A stretch of 64,000 nucleotides of DNA, taken from assembly GCA_014155875.1 (NCBI GenBank), contig JACEFZ010015104.1, positions 186,001 to 250,000 of the forward strand, written 5' to 3'. Source of the DNA: Cepaea nemoralis (lineage: Eukaryota; Mollusca; Gastropoda; Stylommatophora; Helicidae). Shown here piece after piece: positions 1 through 10,733 of the stretch. The notes under the pieces are model-generated. The model ran no database searches. It saw only the letters and a list, made by a program, of their open reading frames with translations, and was not told the DNA's origin. Each line of letters begins with the position of its first letter. Positions within the stretch are counted from its first letter, which is position 1. Made by a program: the position numbers and the translations under genes.

Positions 1-217
1 CAGCTTCTAATTTCCTAGCTGCTTGCTCAGCTTCAAATTTCCTAGCTGCTTGCTCAGCTTCCCTTCTCAATTCCAACTCGGCCTTTCGCTCTTCCCGTTC
101 CGCTTGACGATACTCTCTCTCCACTTCCTGTATGTAATCCGTTAGAGAAGACCCAGCCAATCCCATTTCTTCCCCCCTTGCCTTTAATTCTAACGTGCTA
201 AGTTTAGGGGTGGCCAT
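1..217 (-). CDS. Gag-like N-terminus of an LTR retrotransposon, partial
   Basis: Reading the - strand from an ATG at 217 gives 72 codons with no stop, running off the left edge. The product starts MATPKLSTLELKARGEEMGL and turns into a highly charged E/R/A-rich coiled coil that repeats EAEQAARK. This short ordered start followed by a charged coiled coil is typical of the gag reading frame of molluscan Ty3/gypsy-like elements. A primer-binding-site-like sequence lies about 460 bp upstream on the same strand, which supports a retrotransposon. It could also be a host coiled-coil exon; no protease or RT is inside the window to settle it. Confidence 0.5.
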   Translation of the reverse strand, partial: MATPKLSTLELKARGEEMGLAGSSLTDYIQEVEREYRQAEREERKAELELRREAEQAARKFEAEQAARKLEA

Positions 218-477
218 TATACAGAGAGGTAAGCTAGCAGGTCTAGTACAATATAACTGCAAATTACTATACCGATATATGAACAAGTACTATAAATCTA
301 GATATTACCACACACAGTACATTCACTCAGTGACAAGAGTAGAATCAGGACCACAGACCTATGCAGACGTGTGAAGTGTGAACAGGTAAGATATTAGTCC
401 TAACCCCTATCCACATTCACTCTAGCTGGATTCTCCAAACTGATATCTCCCTCTTATAACTAAGGATCCCGTGTCAA

Positions 478-690
478 AAGACCCCGTTGTCAGAAGATCC
501 CACTGTCAAACGTTCCTGCTTGCAGGAGATCTCGCTGTCCAAGGATTCCGTTTACGGGAGATCCCGCTGTCCAAAGATCCCGTTTACGAGAGATCCCGCT
601 GTCCAAAGATCACGTTTACGAGAGATCCCGCTGTCCAAAGATCACGTTTACGAGAGATCCCACTGTCCAAATATCCCGTTACGAGCCCCC
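478..690. repeat. 32-bp minisatellite in the retroelement leader
   Basis: About six to seven copies of a 32-bp unit built on GTTTACGAGAGATCCCGCTG followed by TCCAAAGATC. The last copies are nearly identical and the first ones diverged. The array sits between the putative primer binding site and the Gag-like start, so it would lie in the untranslated leader of the element. Confidence 0.8.
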
Positions 691-691
691 A
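674..691 (-). other. Primer-binding-site-like sequence
   Basis: The - strand reads TGGGGGCTCGTAACGGGA. It begins TGG, as expected for a site complementary to a tRNA 3' CCA end, and resembles the tRNA-Pro type primer site used by many LTR elements. It lies 4 nt after a sequence ending ACGACA, which would be the end of a 5' LTR. The call rests on pattern only; no second LTR is visible. Confidence 0.45.
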
Positions 692-695
692 ATAA

Positions 696-1740
696 TGTCG
701 TGTCCTCCTTTAAAGTGTCGTCCCTGGAGTGAGGAGATCCGACACCCACATTATAATATTATTTTTTTTCCCCCTCAATATTCTGGAGAATCCACCAGCT
801 TCCGTCCAACACACTCCATCAGCCTATGGACACCTTTTCCTATCACTCTCACACTGTCGTACTATGCCCCCTTCTCATACTTCCCCAACGCAACATACTC
901 AACAACTCTTGCTTCTAGAAATTAATAAAGATTAATTTATTAAAATAAAAGTGTAACGTGTATGAGACGTGTATGCGAAGAAAATGTGTGACGTGTTCTA
1001 TAAAGTGTGTAGACTCTGTCTCTCAGACATCAACTCAGTCAGCTGATCACAGCAAAGATAGACCACAGCACGTTACGTCAGAACAAGTACGTCTCACCCG
1101 TTGCCGGAACCATCTTGCCGGATAATGCTTTGCCTCTGTAGACCTCTGGTAATCCAATTTCATGAACATCCGAAATAGACACCGGTGGTATTAAGAGTTA
1201 ATCAGGGACCGGTTGCACTCTACACAATGTCCGTTCCTAATGTTCCTAAACAAACTGCACAAGTCTTTTGTAGTGTGTACACAGTCATTAATGTTAATTG
1301 TTACTGTACTGGATCCTCACTCGTGTCTATCTAGCCTCAAGTATAATGTCTTGTGTTCTATTACACGAGATTATATAACACTAGGTAACTATTAGACTGT
1401 TCTCATTTAGTTACTACTGTCTGATGCTGTGTGGTGCATCAGTACGCATCACTCTCTTTGGTGAATCAACTTCCTTCTAGCGTAAGTTACGTTTCTGTAT
1501 GCAACTTTATTGACTCTTGAACTGGTGTTCTTCAGAATGGGTTTTTTAATTCTTCCCCAAAACTTGTAGAGTTTCCTTGGATCTGGTAGGGAACCTAGGA
1601 TAGAAACAACACATCTGGTGATAGTACTAGTCACTGATCCCTTCGGCTGAGTGTAAGCCTATCACCTTGCTTAATGATCTTTAGCTAACTAGACTTAGTC
1701 ACAGAGCAGATTAGCTACCCACCTAGAGTCGAATCAGGCT
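696..1740 (-). mobile_element. Putative 5' LTR region (far boundary not determined)
   Basis: If the primer site is correct, the LTR of the left-edge element occupies the bases upstream of it on the - strand. The inner edge is at 696, where the - strand ends in CGACA. I cannot fix the outer edge because the partner LTR is outside the window. The stretch is AT-rich with A/T runs near 925-950 and a TATAAAG on the + strand near 999. I see no host gene in it. Confidence 0.25.
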
Positions 1741-2700
1741 ATGACAAAGAAAAAATATCAGCAAACAGAATGCGGAACCCCGCCCACCAGGGACACCTAC
1801 GGGAAGATCCCAATTATCCCTTCATTACTCAACTAGTAAAGCTTATCAACACTTCACTAATCTATTCTAGCTAACAGAGCCAAGTATCACTTCACTACTC
1901 TAGCTAGTTTCCACTAACAGTGCTAATCATCACACTATAGTTTAACAAGGCCACAGTCTATAGTAATTATAACGAATATATTATAATAAGTTATACCTTA
2001 AATGGCACTACTGCAGTCCTATAAATCATATCTACATCTGCCATATAGGCACGTGTAAAATTAAGTCACTAATTAACACACGGTAGATATTATTTCCACT
2101 GGCACTGCAGTGCCCTGCACTCTGTCTAGAGCATTATTCAAGTCCACCCTAGTTGATCTCAACTCGAGTTTATATGGCAAACTACCAAAGTTGTCCACGT
2201 GACGTTATCCTTTACTCCCCCACACAGGTGGCACAGTGGCAAATCATCCCCTGTCAAGAACTATTTTCCTGGCTTAAATCCTGTCAAAGTTGTCAGTAAT
2301 TGCCTAGATTCTCAAAACAAGCCAGCTAGTTTCTGTAAACTCCCAACAAAGAGTTTCGATACCAAGCTGCCAATCATCTTGATGTTCCGGAAACCAAGAA
2401 TTGACAGATGCACTGTTTTCCGTACTAGGTACTTCCGTTTTACATCTGCCCCTGTGATCTCACGGCTTCCATCTGCATTCAAATGTTGACAAACTTGTCA
2501 CTCTTCTGTTCCGTGGTGACAATATATGTGATTCCAACTGTTAATGAACTGCCAACTCGGTGTATCCACTCATTCTCACTCACCACCAAATGTGTATATG
2601 GGCTGACACGATGTAACCTGTACAGCTGTGTTTACTCTGTTAGTACAAATAGATGTCGCTGGTCGATCGTCCGCTTAATCCGAAAATCCTCTGTAATAAT
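1741..2700. other. Unassigned intergenic sequence
   Basis: There is no coding region, repeat family or RNA that I recognise here. Short open frames (for example 2199-2489) have no family signature or splice context and look accidental. Confidence 0.4.
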
Positions 2701-2721
2701 CAACCGGATAAACACACGGTT

Positions 2722-3249
2722 TCATTTTGTGACAATTTCTCAACATAATTTCCACAAAAATTGATGCACGTATCCCATCGTTTTATCAGTCCTCCAAAAC
2801 CGACCGCATAGAACTGCGTGCTCTGTTTTCTAGACCACGTTTTCACTTCACATTCAACTTTCGGCGTCATTCGCGTCCTTGAGAAAATTTTTCTACCCAG
2901 CTATGCACCGCTTTACGGGACAAACATTTGTCAGCATAAACAGGAAGCATTTCCTTATGAATGTCCTTTGCAGGCAGTCCTTTTGCCCCCCCCCACACAC
3001 ACACGCACGCACGCACGCACACACACACACACACAAAACGCACAACAGCACGTTGCTCTTTAGTTGTATAGTATACTCTGTAAGTACAGTCGCCATTTTG
3101 TTTATGCGCTGCGCATGAGACACCTAACGCCACCTGACGAACGGGAATATAAAGTTCGATGTTGCTGTCACCTAATGACACCTGTAGAAACCATCAACTA
3201 CATTTACCTGCCATCCGACAGAACTGTGTGACTTATTTACTCGCCCTCG
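2722..3249 (-). mobile_element. mariner remnant with the catalytic core deleted
   Basis: On the - strand, the outer end at 3249 reads CGAGGGCGAGTAAATAAGTC and abuts TA, the mariner target. A short 5' leader and a transposase-like start (MATVLTEYT.. then EQRAVVRF) are followed by the helix-turn-helix part ([18 protein letters not shown]). The frame then jumps to the extreme C-terminus (TQFYAVGF...LIKRWDTCI...NYVEK). The whole DDD catalytic region is missing, as is the other terminal repeat. A (GT)n tract with a C run (2988-3035) interrupts the N-terminal part. Non-autonomous and dead. Confidence 0.75.
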
Positions 3250-3304
3250 TAATAGCACGGGGAGCCCACGTGGGCAAAGAATGCTATGGAGAGTTATAAC
3301 TATT

Positions 3305-3535
3305 TAAAAAAAAAACGGTCATCTACTGCCTAAAGTACCCCACGGAGTAGGACAGGGGGTCTTGAGCCTGAGTATTTAAGGCCGCGTGGCTAGTGCACTC
3401 GCCGCGAACTGTGCAGGTTAGAGTTTTCTTTTTGCCCCGGCAGAAAAAATATTCACACCTTCCGAGCATTCGAACCCAGGTCTTCCGAAGGAAAACCCTG
3501 GTATTCTTAGCCATTCGGCCAACCACTCATCGGGA
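3305..3535 (-). mobile_element. tRNA-derived SINE, family C
   Basis: The - strand begins with a tRNA-like head: an A-box-like TGGCCGAATGGCTAAG and a B-box GGTTCGAATGC. It then has an unrelated body (TCAGGCTCAAGACCCCCTGTC) and ends in an A-run (T-run in reverse near 3305). A second, more diverged copy lies at 36430-36690. Pol III SINE by structure; the open frame over it is incidental. Confidence 0.7.
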
Positions 3536-3539
3536 GAGT

Positions 3540-4160
3540 CATAATAAGCACAATATTAGCATACACAGCCAAAATGGGCATACGATTATCGAAAAGCGTC
3601 AAAACTGGCATAAGAATACCATGGAAAGTCAGAAAAGGCAAACGAATATCAAAGATTTCAAAATGGGCATGAAAACACAATGAAGAGTCGGAAAGGGCAT
3701 ACGAATAGAAAGAATGTGCATATGAATGGAGAGTCAGAAAGGACAAATGATCTTCTTCTTCTTTCGTTCACTGGACAAGGGGGCCAATTTGGCATAAGAA
3801 TACCACAGAGAACCAGAATGGATAGAATAATACCATGGGGAGGCAGAATAGACACAAGAATGCCACATAGGGCAATAATGGTCATAAAAATACCATGGAT
3901 AGTCAGAATGGGTATACGAATACCATGGAGAATCCGAATTGTTGTATGAATACCATCAAGAGTCAGAATTGTTGTATGAATACCATGGAGAGTCAGAATA
4001 AAACATAAGAACACTATGGAGAGTCAGAATACAACATAAGAATACCATGGAGAATCCGAATTGTTGTATGAATACCATCGAGAGTCAGAATTGTTGTATG
4101 AATACCATGGAGAGTCAGAATAAAATATAAGAATACCACGGAGAGTCAACATCAGCATTA
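3540..4160. repeat. Degenerate ~30-bp minisatellite
   Basis: Roughly twenty imperfect copies of a unit around GAATACCATGGAGAGTCAGAA. The 3' half (3930-4145) also shows a higher-order duplication of several units. Open frames on both strands are a by-product of the repeat. Confidence 0.8.
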
Positions 4161-4186
4161 AACATAAAACATTAACGTAAAGTGTT

Positions 4187-4411
4187 AATGTCTTTCTCCG
4201 TAAACCCGTATATTCTCGTGAGTAACGTAACTTGCTCGAGAATCGGTAGTGGTTCTCGCCGAGTTGGTAACTTACGGGGTATGTGAGCCGGTCGCTCAGA
4301 AAGCAATGGCAAACTACTGAGCGTAATCTTGCCTAGTACATCAACAGCAGCTGAAAAATGCCGATGTTGACTGCAACGTATTGTAAGGGATATGCAAAAA
4401 AAAAAAAAAAA
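4187..4411 (+). mobile_element. SINE family A copy
   Basis: The body has the family signature CAGAAAGCAATGGCAAACTA followed by CTGAGCGTAATCTTGCC, then a conserved GTTGACTGCAACG..CTGTAAGGGATATGC and a 15-base A-run. The head (TCTCGCCG etc.) is of the same subtype as the copy at 40935. No target duplication was established. Confidence 0.8.
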
Positions 4412-4611
4412 AGAATTTGCCGCGCAGGCCCGTCTAACATTCTGCCCTTGTTATCTCCCTGCTGGCATACATTACTCCATTCATACACCACTTACAAAGC
4501 TTATCTTAGACAACAACGACAACAACAGAAACAATATGTATGGCAAACACGAGCATAAGAATATTACAGACAGCCAAAAATGTGTGACTGAAATGCTTCT
4601 AACGAGACCAA

Positions 4612-4850
4612 GATGGTCTGGTTAGATGTGATGGTATAGTGGCTAAAGGTTCGCCTTCCAGCTCGAAATGGATTTTAAAAATTGACCTAAGTCCCAGGTT
4701 AACCCTGACATAAAAATGGGTACCAGGAAATGTCTTGGGGAAGTTAGGGGGCTGGCGTGATATTGATCACATCATTACTCCATAAGTGCTGACTGGTCAA
4801 TGAAAATATGAGTTTAACACCATGTGTCCAGTGCGCTTTAGGGGGTATCA
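4612..4850 (+). mobile_element. tRNA-derived SINE, family D
   Basis: A tRNA-like head (GATGGTATAGTGGCTAAAGG) is followed by CCTGACATAAAAATGGGTAC and ATGTCTTGGGGAAGTT, then TGATCACATCATTACTCC. The tail half recurs at 24115-24250 (+), 49436-49590 (-) and 56840-57060 (-), which defines the family. Confidence 0.55.
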
Positions 4851-4999
4851 ACGGGTTATTTACTTTTCTTTACTAAAATACCAGAATACAAACTTGCAAC
4901 AGGCATTCAAAGTCAGTACTCTCTGGCAATGTATGCTATTGCACCTAGGGAGCAAGTCACCGCTGATCGTGTTGCATTGAGGGCAAAGATACGAAATGG

Positions 5000-5245
5000 A
5001 ATCATAATAAAGACACAGGAGAGAATTATTACAGATAGCTAACATACTGAGCGTGCGAGACGTAAGATGGTGCGTGATGGTGGAAATGACCATGCGTTCA
5101 CATGCATCTCTTGTGGACGAACATTTACCGCGCTAATTGGTCTGATCTGTCACATTCGCCACCGCCATGGGTTGTAGTTATTATACCTTTCTGAAGCACA
5201 ATGTAACAAACTATCGTCTGTCAAGGCGGCCAGGTGCCAGTACAG
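5000..5245 (+). pseudogene. LINE 3' terminus with a C2H2-type zinc finger, remnant
   Basis: One frame encodes HAFTCISCGRTFTALIGL followed by ICHIRHRH, a C-x2-C...H-x3-4-H finger of the kind found at the C-terminus of many lophotrochozoan LINE endonuclease/RT proteins. It is followed by a stop and a 3' tail. The same sequence, more decayed, recurs at 24300-24520. Only the last part of the element is present, so this is a 5'-truncated dead copy. Confidence 0.6.
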
Positions 5246-5340
5246 TACTCTCTGATCACACCGTGAGAGTAGAAACAATAGAATATACTGTCACAACCGT
5301 AAGATTAATAGAAAAATAGGTCGGGAACAGGCGAGTAATG

Positions 5341-6330
<990 letters not shown>

Positions 6331-6674
6331 TACTAAGTGATATTGAAAGAAGGGCAGGTAGAAAGGTTAAGAGAGATAGAGAAATTAAGAGATAGAGGCC
6401 GCCGGTAGACAGAGAGAGGCAAAGAGTGACAGCGAGAAAAAAGTAGACATGAGGAGGTAAAAAGTGATAGTGAAAGAGAGATAGATAGACAGAGAAAGAA
6501 AGGTGGGGGAGGAGAGATAGGGAGGGCGGGATATGCTGAACATTCTTTCATCATTACATGGAGGCATGCCAGCATATGACAAGATTCTGAAAAGCAATAG
6601 ACAAGGCCGGGTTCACTGCAAGCGGAAGCTTTCCTTTGTTGCTTGAGAGGGATAATATTAATATGTAGCCAAAT

Positions 6675-6925
6675 GTTGCCGGTCTCTCTGGCTGTGGGGT
6701 TACAACACTTTCTCTCTGTAATCCCGTTTATCACGCAGGGTCTCGTAGCTGAGCGAGAGCTGAGGCGGTTCGACCCCCGCTCGTGACTTGCGGGATACTG
6801 AGCCGGCCGCTCAGAAAGCAATGGCAAACTACTGAGCGTAATCTTGCCAAGAGATCAACATACAGCTGAAAGATGCTGGTGTTGACAGCTAAGTCCTGTA
6901 AAAGGATATGCTAAAAAAAAAAAAA
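6675..6925 (+). mobile_element. SINE family A, full-length copy
   Basis: A tRNA-like head (A-box-like CTCTGGCTGTGGGGTTAC; B-box GGTTCGACCCCCGC) is followed by CTCAGAAAGCAATGGCAAAC, GTGTTGACAGCTAAGTCCTG and an A-tail of 13. Same subtype as the copy at 18180. Confidence 0.85.
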
Positions 6926-7225
6926 ATGCCAAATGTCACCTCCACTTTGAACAGAAGAACGATGTATTGCCGTACTTGGGTCATCGTGTAATTTGTTTTA
7001 TTTCGTGGTATTTTTCACAATTTCAATGGAAATTTACATTATAATGCTTGTATATTTGATTGTATGTTATGTTTGGTCCAACCTACTTTTTGTTTGCTAC
7101 TGAATCAGTTAATCATTTAGTTTAACAGATTCAGTACGAAAAATGCCTATATTGATTGCAACGTCCTGTAAGGGATATGCAACCAAAAAAAAAAAAAATG
7201 TACCACACACACACACACACACAAA
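6926..7225. other. Unassigned, with a SINE A tail fragment
   Basis: No gene is seen. Positions 7138-7195 hold only the last 50 bp of SINE family A (ATTGCAACGTCCTGTAAGGG and an A-run), followed by a short (CA)n at 7203-7222. Confidence 0.5.
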
Positions 7226-7625
7226 AAGTACATTTGACCAAGCAAAATGGGAAGTATGAGTGTGTCACAGTTTTGACTTCAATGTTGTTAATGTGGTGGT
7301 AGACATATTGAATTATGTATCCAATTAAGGGGCTTGCGTGAGGACCGGTCTCTGTGGCTAAGGGCTTGCGAACGCGGTTTGTGAGCCCGTATACCCTGGT
7401 TCGAAACACGGCGGTGCTGGTTTTTTCGAAAAAGGTATAGGGGCCGGTCGTTCAGAAAGCAATGGCAAACTACTGAACGTAACACTTGCCTAGTACATCA
7501 ACAGCACCTGTAAATGCTGGTGTTGACTGCAACGTCCCTTAAGGGATACGCAACAAAATTTGAGGGGAAACGACTTGATATAAGCCAATGGCAGATACGG
7601 GAAGTCACTTAAGACGATTCACCCA
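7226..7625 (+). mobile_element. Old dispersed repeat split by a SINE A insertion
   Basis: Positions 7226-7320 and about 7570-7620 match the two halves of 50738-50930 (shared GTGTGTCACAGTT, ATAAGCC-ATGG, GATACGGGAAGTC). In that second copy the halves are nearly contiguous. Here they are separated by a SINE family A element at about 7335-7558 (head with B-box GGTTCGAAAC, body GAAAGCAATGGCAAACTACT). The host repeat is therefore older than the SINE. Confidence 0.65.
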
Positions 7626-7670
7626 TGTCGGACAGGTCAAGGGAGAGGGACCAGACGAAGAGACACACAA

Positions 7671-7906
7671 ACCTGCTGCCTTGTAGGTAGACTGGGGACA
7701 GTCAAAGGCTAGGGAAAGCACCCCGAATACATGCTTGTCGAAATCGGATGTACTGAGCCACAGGCTTGACAAAGCGGTGCAACGTAAAACCTGCTGCCTT
7801 GTAGGTAGACTGGGGACAGTCAAAGGCTAGGGAAAGCATCCCGAATAAATGCTTGTCGAAATCGGATGTACTGAGCCTCAGGCTTGACAAAGCAGTGCAA
7901 CGTAAC
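7671..7906 (+). repeat. Two 118-bp direct repeats just upstream of the LINE ORF
   Basis: Two nearly identical 118-bp units start ACCTGCTGCCTTGTAGGTAG and end ..GCAACGTAA, immediately before the ATG at 7914. Tandem 5'-UTR monomers with promoter activity are known in other LINEs, so these may be the internal promoter of the element. That role is inferred from position only. Confidence 0.75.
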
Positions 7907-7913
7907 TTAATTC

Positions 7914-10733
7914 ATGATGTCACAAATCAAAATTAATCGTTATGGTGCTAATCCCGTGAAGTCCCATCAGGCGGCGATAGTGCCGGGCCCCCTGCCTCGA
8001 GGGGGTCCACCCATGACTACTGGTGGTCACCTTCCCCTGTGCTGTGGAGTCAAGGCACAGAGGAGTAGGTTAAGAGCTATTGACCAAATACCCCGGACAC
8101 TCAACATACTACAGTGGAATGCCGAAGGAGTTTACAAGAAGAAAGACTCCCTAACACAGCGTCTTCATAAAGATAGAATAGATGTGGCATGCATTCAAGA
8201 GACACACCTCAACGCCAATCACAAATTCTCAGTCAGAGGATATCAGGCCACACGTTTCGACCGCGAAGGACACAAAGGAGGAGTTCTAATACTTACACGA
8301 AATACAATACCTTGCAGCGAAGTATCTGTGATCTCTGACAACCAAACGGAAATTATAGGTGTTGATATAATGATAAAGGACGTGAAAATAAGAATCTACA
8401 ATCTGTATAGCCCAGCAGATAAGGACCTTACACTCTCAAACATGAAAATAACTGACACAAACTGCATTATTGTCGGAGACTTTAATAGCCGTTCAGAAAG
8501 ATGGGGATACCCAGATACTGACAAAAGAGGAGATGAATTGGAGGACTGGGAAATAGACTCAAATCTCCATCTACTCAACAAAGCGGATGACACACCGAGC
8601 TTCTACTCCAGAAGATGGCTTACCACTTCTACTCCAGACTTAGCTTTCTGCACAGGAGACATCCTCCACAAAATCGATCGCCATGTGCTAGACCAATTAG
8701 CAGGTAGTGACCACAGACCAATCAAGCTTGTAATGAATATGGAGTATGTTCCACAGGAGCAAAAGCCCTTGCCCCGCTGGAATTACAAACGAGCAGATTG
8801 GGACAGATTTGCCATACTAACAGACAAATATTGTGAAAACATAAATACACGATATGGCAACATAAAGCAAATGGTGGAAAGTCTAAACAGAGCGATAATA
8901 CAGGCAGCCACTGAGTCCATTCCAAGAGGAGCGAGGAAAAATTACAAACCATACTGGACTGAAGAACTACAAAGTTTGGAGGACAAAGTTGAAGATGCCA
9001 GGAAGACAGCAAAGAGAGAACAAACAATTGAAGCGAACATCTCTCTCAAAGCCATCTCAGCAAAATATAAAAGAACAGTAAATCAAACAACAAGAGATTG
9101 TTGGAGGGAAAAAACAGAAAACCTGAATTTTGACAGGGATGGAAACAAACTATGGAAACTAGTGAAAGCCATGAACAATGAAGGACCTAGAAACAAACAA
9201 ATAACAATTAAACAAGGAAATGCCTTGCTTACAGGAAAAAAGGCTGCAAATGCACTAATGGAACACTATGCAAATGCAAACCACATTGATATTACAACCG
9301 AACAGAAGAAAGCAATCAAAGACAAACAGATACATCATAGAAATACAGAGACAGCAGCAGAATATATGATGGCAAATCTAACAATGGAAGAAATGGAACA
9401 GGCAATGAATACCCTAAAAAAGAAGAAATCACCAGGAAAGGATGGAATCACAAATGAAATGCTAATAGGACTAGGCACCAAGGCAAAGAAGAAACTACTA
9501 GCAGTCCTAAATAACAGCTGGAAGAGAGGAATAGTCCCACAGGCATGGAAGGAAGCTATACTAATACCAGTCCCAAAGAAAGGAAAAGACATGGAAGAAC
9601 CAAATGGCTATCGACCTATCAGTCTACTTAGCTGTGTAGGAAAATTAATGGAACGCATTATCAATGGCAGGCTAACATGGCATCTGGAAGAAAACAAACT
9701 CTTAACACCACACCAAGCAGGATTCAGAAAGTACAGATCCACTGAAGATCAAATAACCTATATAGCTCAGGAAATAGAGGATGCCTTCCAAGAGAAAAAG
9801 CACACACTAGCAGTCTGGATAGATTTAGAAAAAGCATTTGATAAAGTATGGAAGGAAGGACTGAAAGTAAAACTGCAAAAAATGCATGTTTGTGGAAAAA
9901 TGTATAAATGGATCAGCCACTACCTTGAGAACAGAACTGCCAGGACAAAAGTACAAGGACAAACAAGCAAAATGATGCTGTTGGAGCAAGGTGTCCCCCA
10001 AGGAGGAGTTCTTTCACCAACATTATTCCTAGCATATATAAATGACATCACAGAAAATTTTCCAGCCAGAGTACACACATCCTCCTTTGCAGATGACCTA
10101 GCCATATGGACATCTGAAGAATATATTAGTACAGCTAACAGCAGAATACAGCAAGCCTTATTAGCGCTAGAGGACTGGTCAAAATCATGGCTAGTGAAGA
10201 TAAGTGAGGAGAAAACAACATGCACAGTGTTCTCCCTCTCAAATAAAACTCAGCAACCTAAGCTGGTATTGAATGGAAAAATATTGCGCCATGAAGAAAA
10301 TCCAAACTATCTAGGAGTCACCTTTGATCGTCGCCTGACATGGAAGACACAGGTTGAGAAAAATCGAACAAGAGCAAGGCAGAGAATGGCAATCATGAAA
10401 AAGCTTGCTGGTACAACGTGGGGAGCAGATGAGAAAGTTCTCAAGAAGTTATATACTGGACGGGTGAGGCCAGTACTGGAATATGGCATTGCAGCTTGGG
10501 CAACAGCAGCTAAGTCAAACTTTAACAAAATAAGTAGAGTCCAAAACCAAGGAATGCGAATCATAACTGGAAGCCTGAAGACAACGCCTATTAATGAACT
10601 AGAAAAAATCACTTGTTTACAACCAATGCAGGACAGAAGAGATAGCAGAGCCCAGCAACAAGCAGAAAAATTTAGAAGATTGACAGACCACCCTATGTAT
10701 AACAAGTTAATGGTTTTGGAAAAGGAAGACTGA
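7914..10733 (+). CDS. LINE ORF2: AP endonuclease + reverse transcriptase
   Basis: A 939-aa frame. The apurinic endonuclease covers about residues 60-275: NILQWNAEG (N69), IQETHL (E96), IVGDFNSR (D189/N191), TPDLAF and GSDHRPI. The RT covers about residues 480-800: SPGKDGITNEM, NGYRPISLLS, AGFRKYRSTEDQ, AVWIDLEKAFDKVW (catalytic D), GVPQGGVLSP, FADDLAIW (catalytic DD) and NYLGVTFDRRLTW. All catalytic residues are present. The frame ends early at a TGA (10731), and the RNase H continues in the -1 frame. That could be an inactivating indel or a frameshift signal; no canonical X-XXY-YYZ slippery heptamer is seen. It nicks target DNA and primes cDNA synthesis during retrotransposition. Confidence 0.92.
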   Translation: MMSQIKINRYGANPVKSHQAAIVPGPLPRGGPPMTTGGHLPLCCGVKAQRSRLRAIDQIPRTLNILQWNAEGVYKKKDSLTQRLHKDRIDVACIQETHLNANHKFSVRGYQATRFDREGHKGGVLILTRNTIPCSEVSVISDNQTEIIGVDIMIKDVKIRIYNLYSPADKDLTLSNMKITDTNCIIVGDFNSRSERWGYPDTDKRGDELEDWEIDSNLHLLNKADDTPSFYSRRWLTTSTPDLAFCTGDILHKIDRHVLDQLAGSDHRPIKLVMNMEYVPQEQKPLPRWNYKRADWDRFAILTDKYCENINTRYGNIKQMVESLNRAIIQAATESIPRGARKNYKPYWTEELQSLEDKVEDARKTAKREQTIEANISLKAISAKYKRTVNQTTRDCWREKTENLNFDRDGNKLWKLVKAMNNEGPRNKQITIKQGNALLTGKKAANALMEHYANANHIDITTEQKKAIKDKQIHHRNTETAAEYMMANLTMEEMEQAMNTLKKKKSPGKDGITNEMLIGLGTKAKKKLLAVLNNSWKRGIVPQAWKEAILIPVPKKGKDMEEPNGYRPISLLSCVGKLMERIINGRLTWHLEENKLLTPHQAGFRKYRSTEDQITYIAQEIEDAFQEKKHTLAVWIDLEKAFDKVWKEGLKVKLQKMHVCGKMYKWISHYLENRTARTKVQGQTSKMMLLEQGVPQGGVLSPTLFLAYINDITENFPARVHTSSFADDLAIWTSEEYISTANSRIQQALLALEDWSKSWLVKISEEKTTCTVFSLSNKTQQPKLVLNGKILRHEENPNYLGVTFDRRLTWKTQVEKNRTRARQRMAIMKKLAGTTWGADEKVLKKLYTGRVRPVLEYGIAAWATAAKSNFNKISRVQNQGMRIITGSLKTTPINELEKITCLQPMQDRRDSRAQQQAEKFRRLTDHPMYNKLMVLEKED

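Noticed and set aside
2993..3040. Array-like (CACG)n tract as possible Z-DNA regulatory element
   Set aside because: A simple CA/CG microsatellite inside a dead mariner, with no promoter nearby.
10709..10733. Programmed -1 frameshift site in the LINE
   Set aside because: The overlap lacks a standard slippery heptamer in the zero frame; left as an open question rather than a feature.
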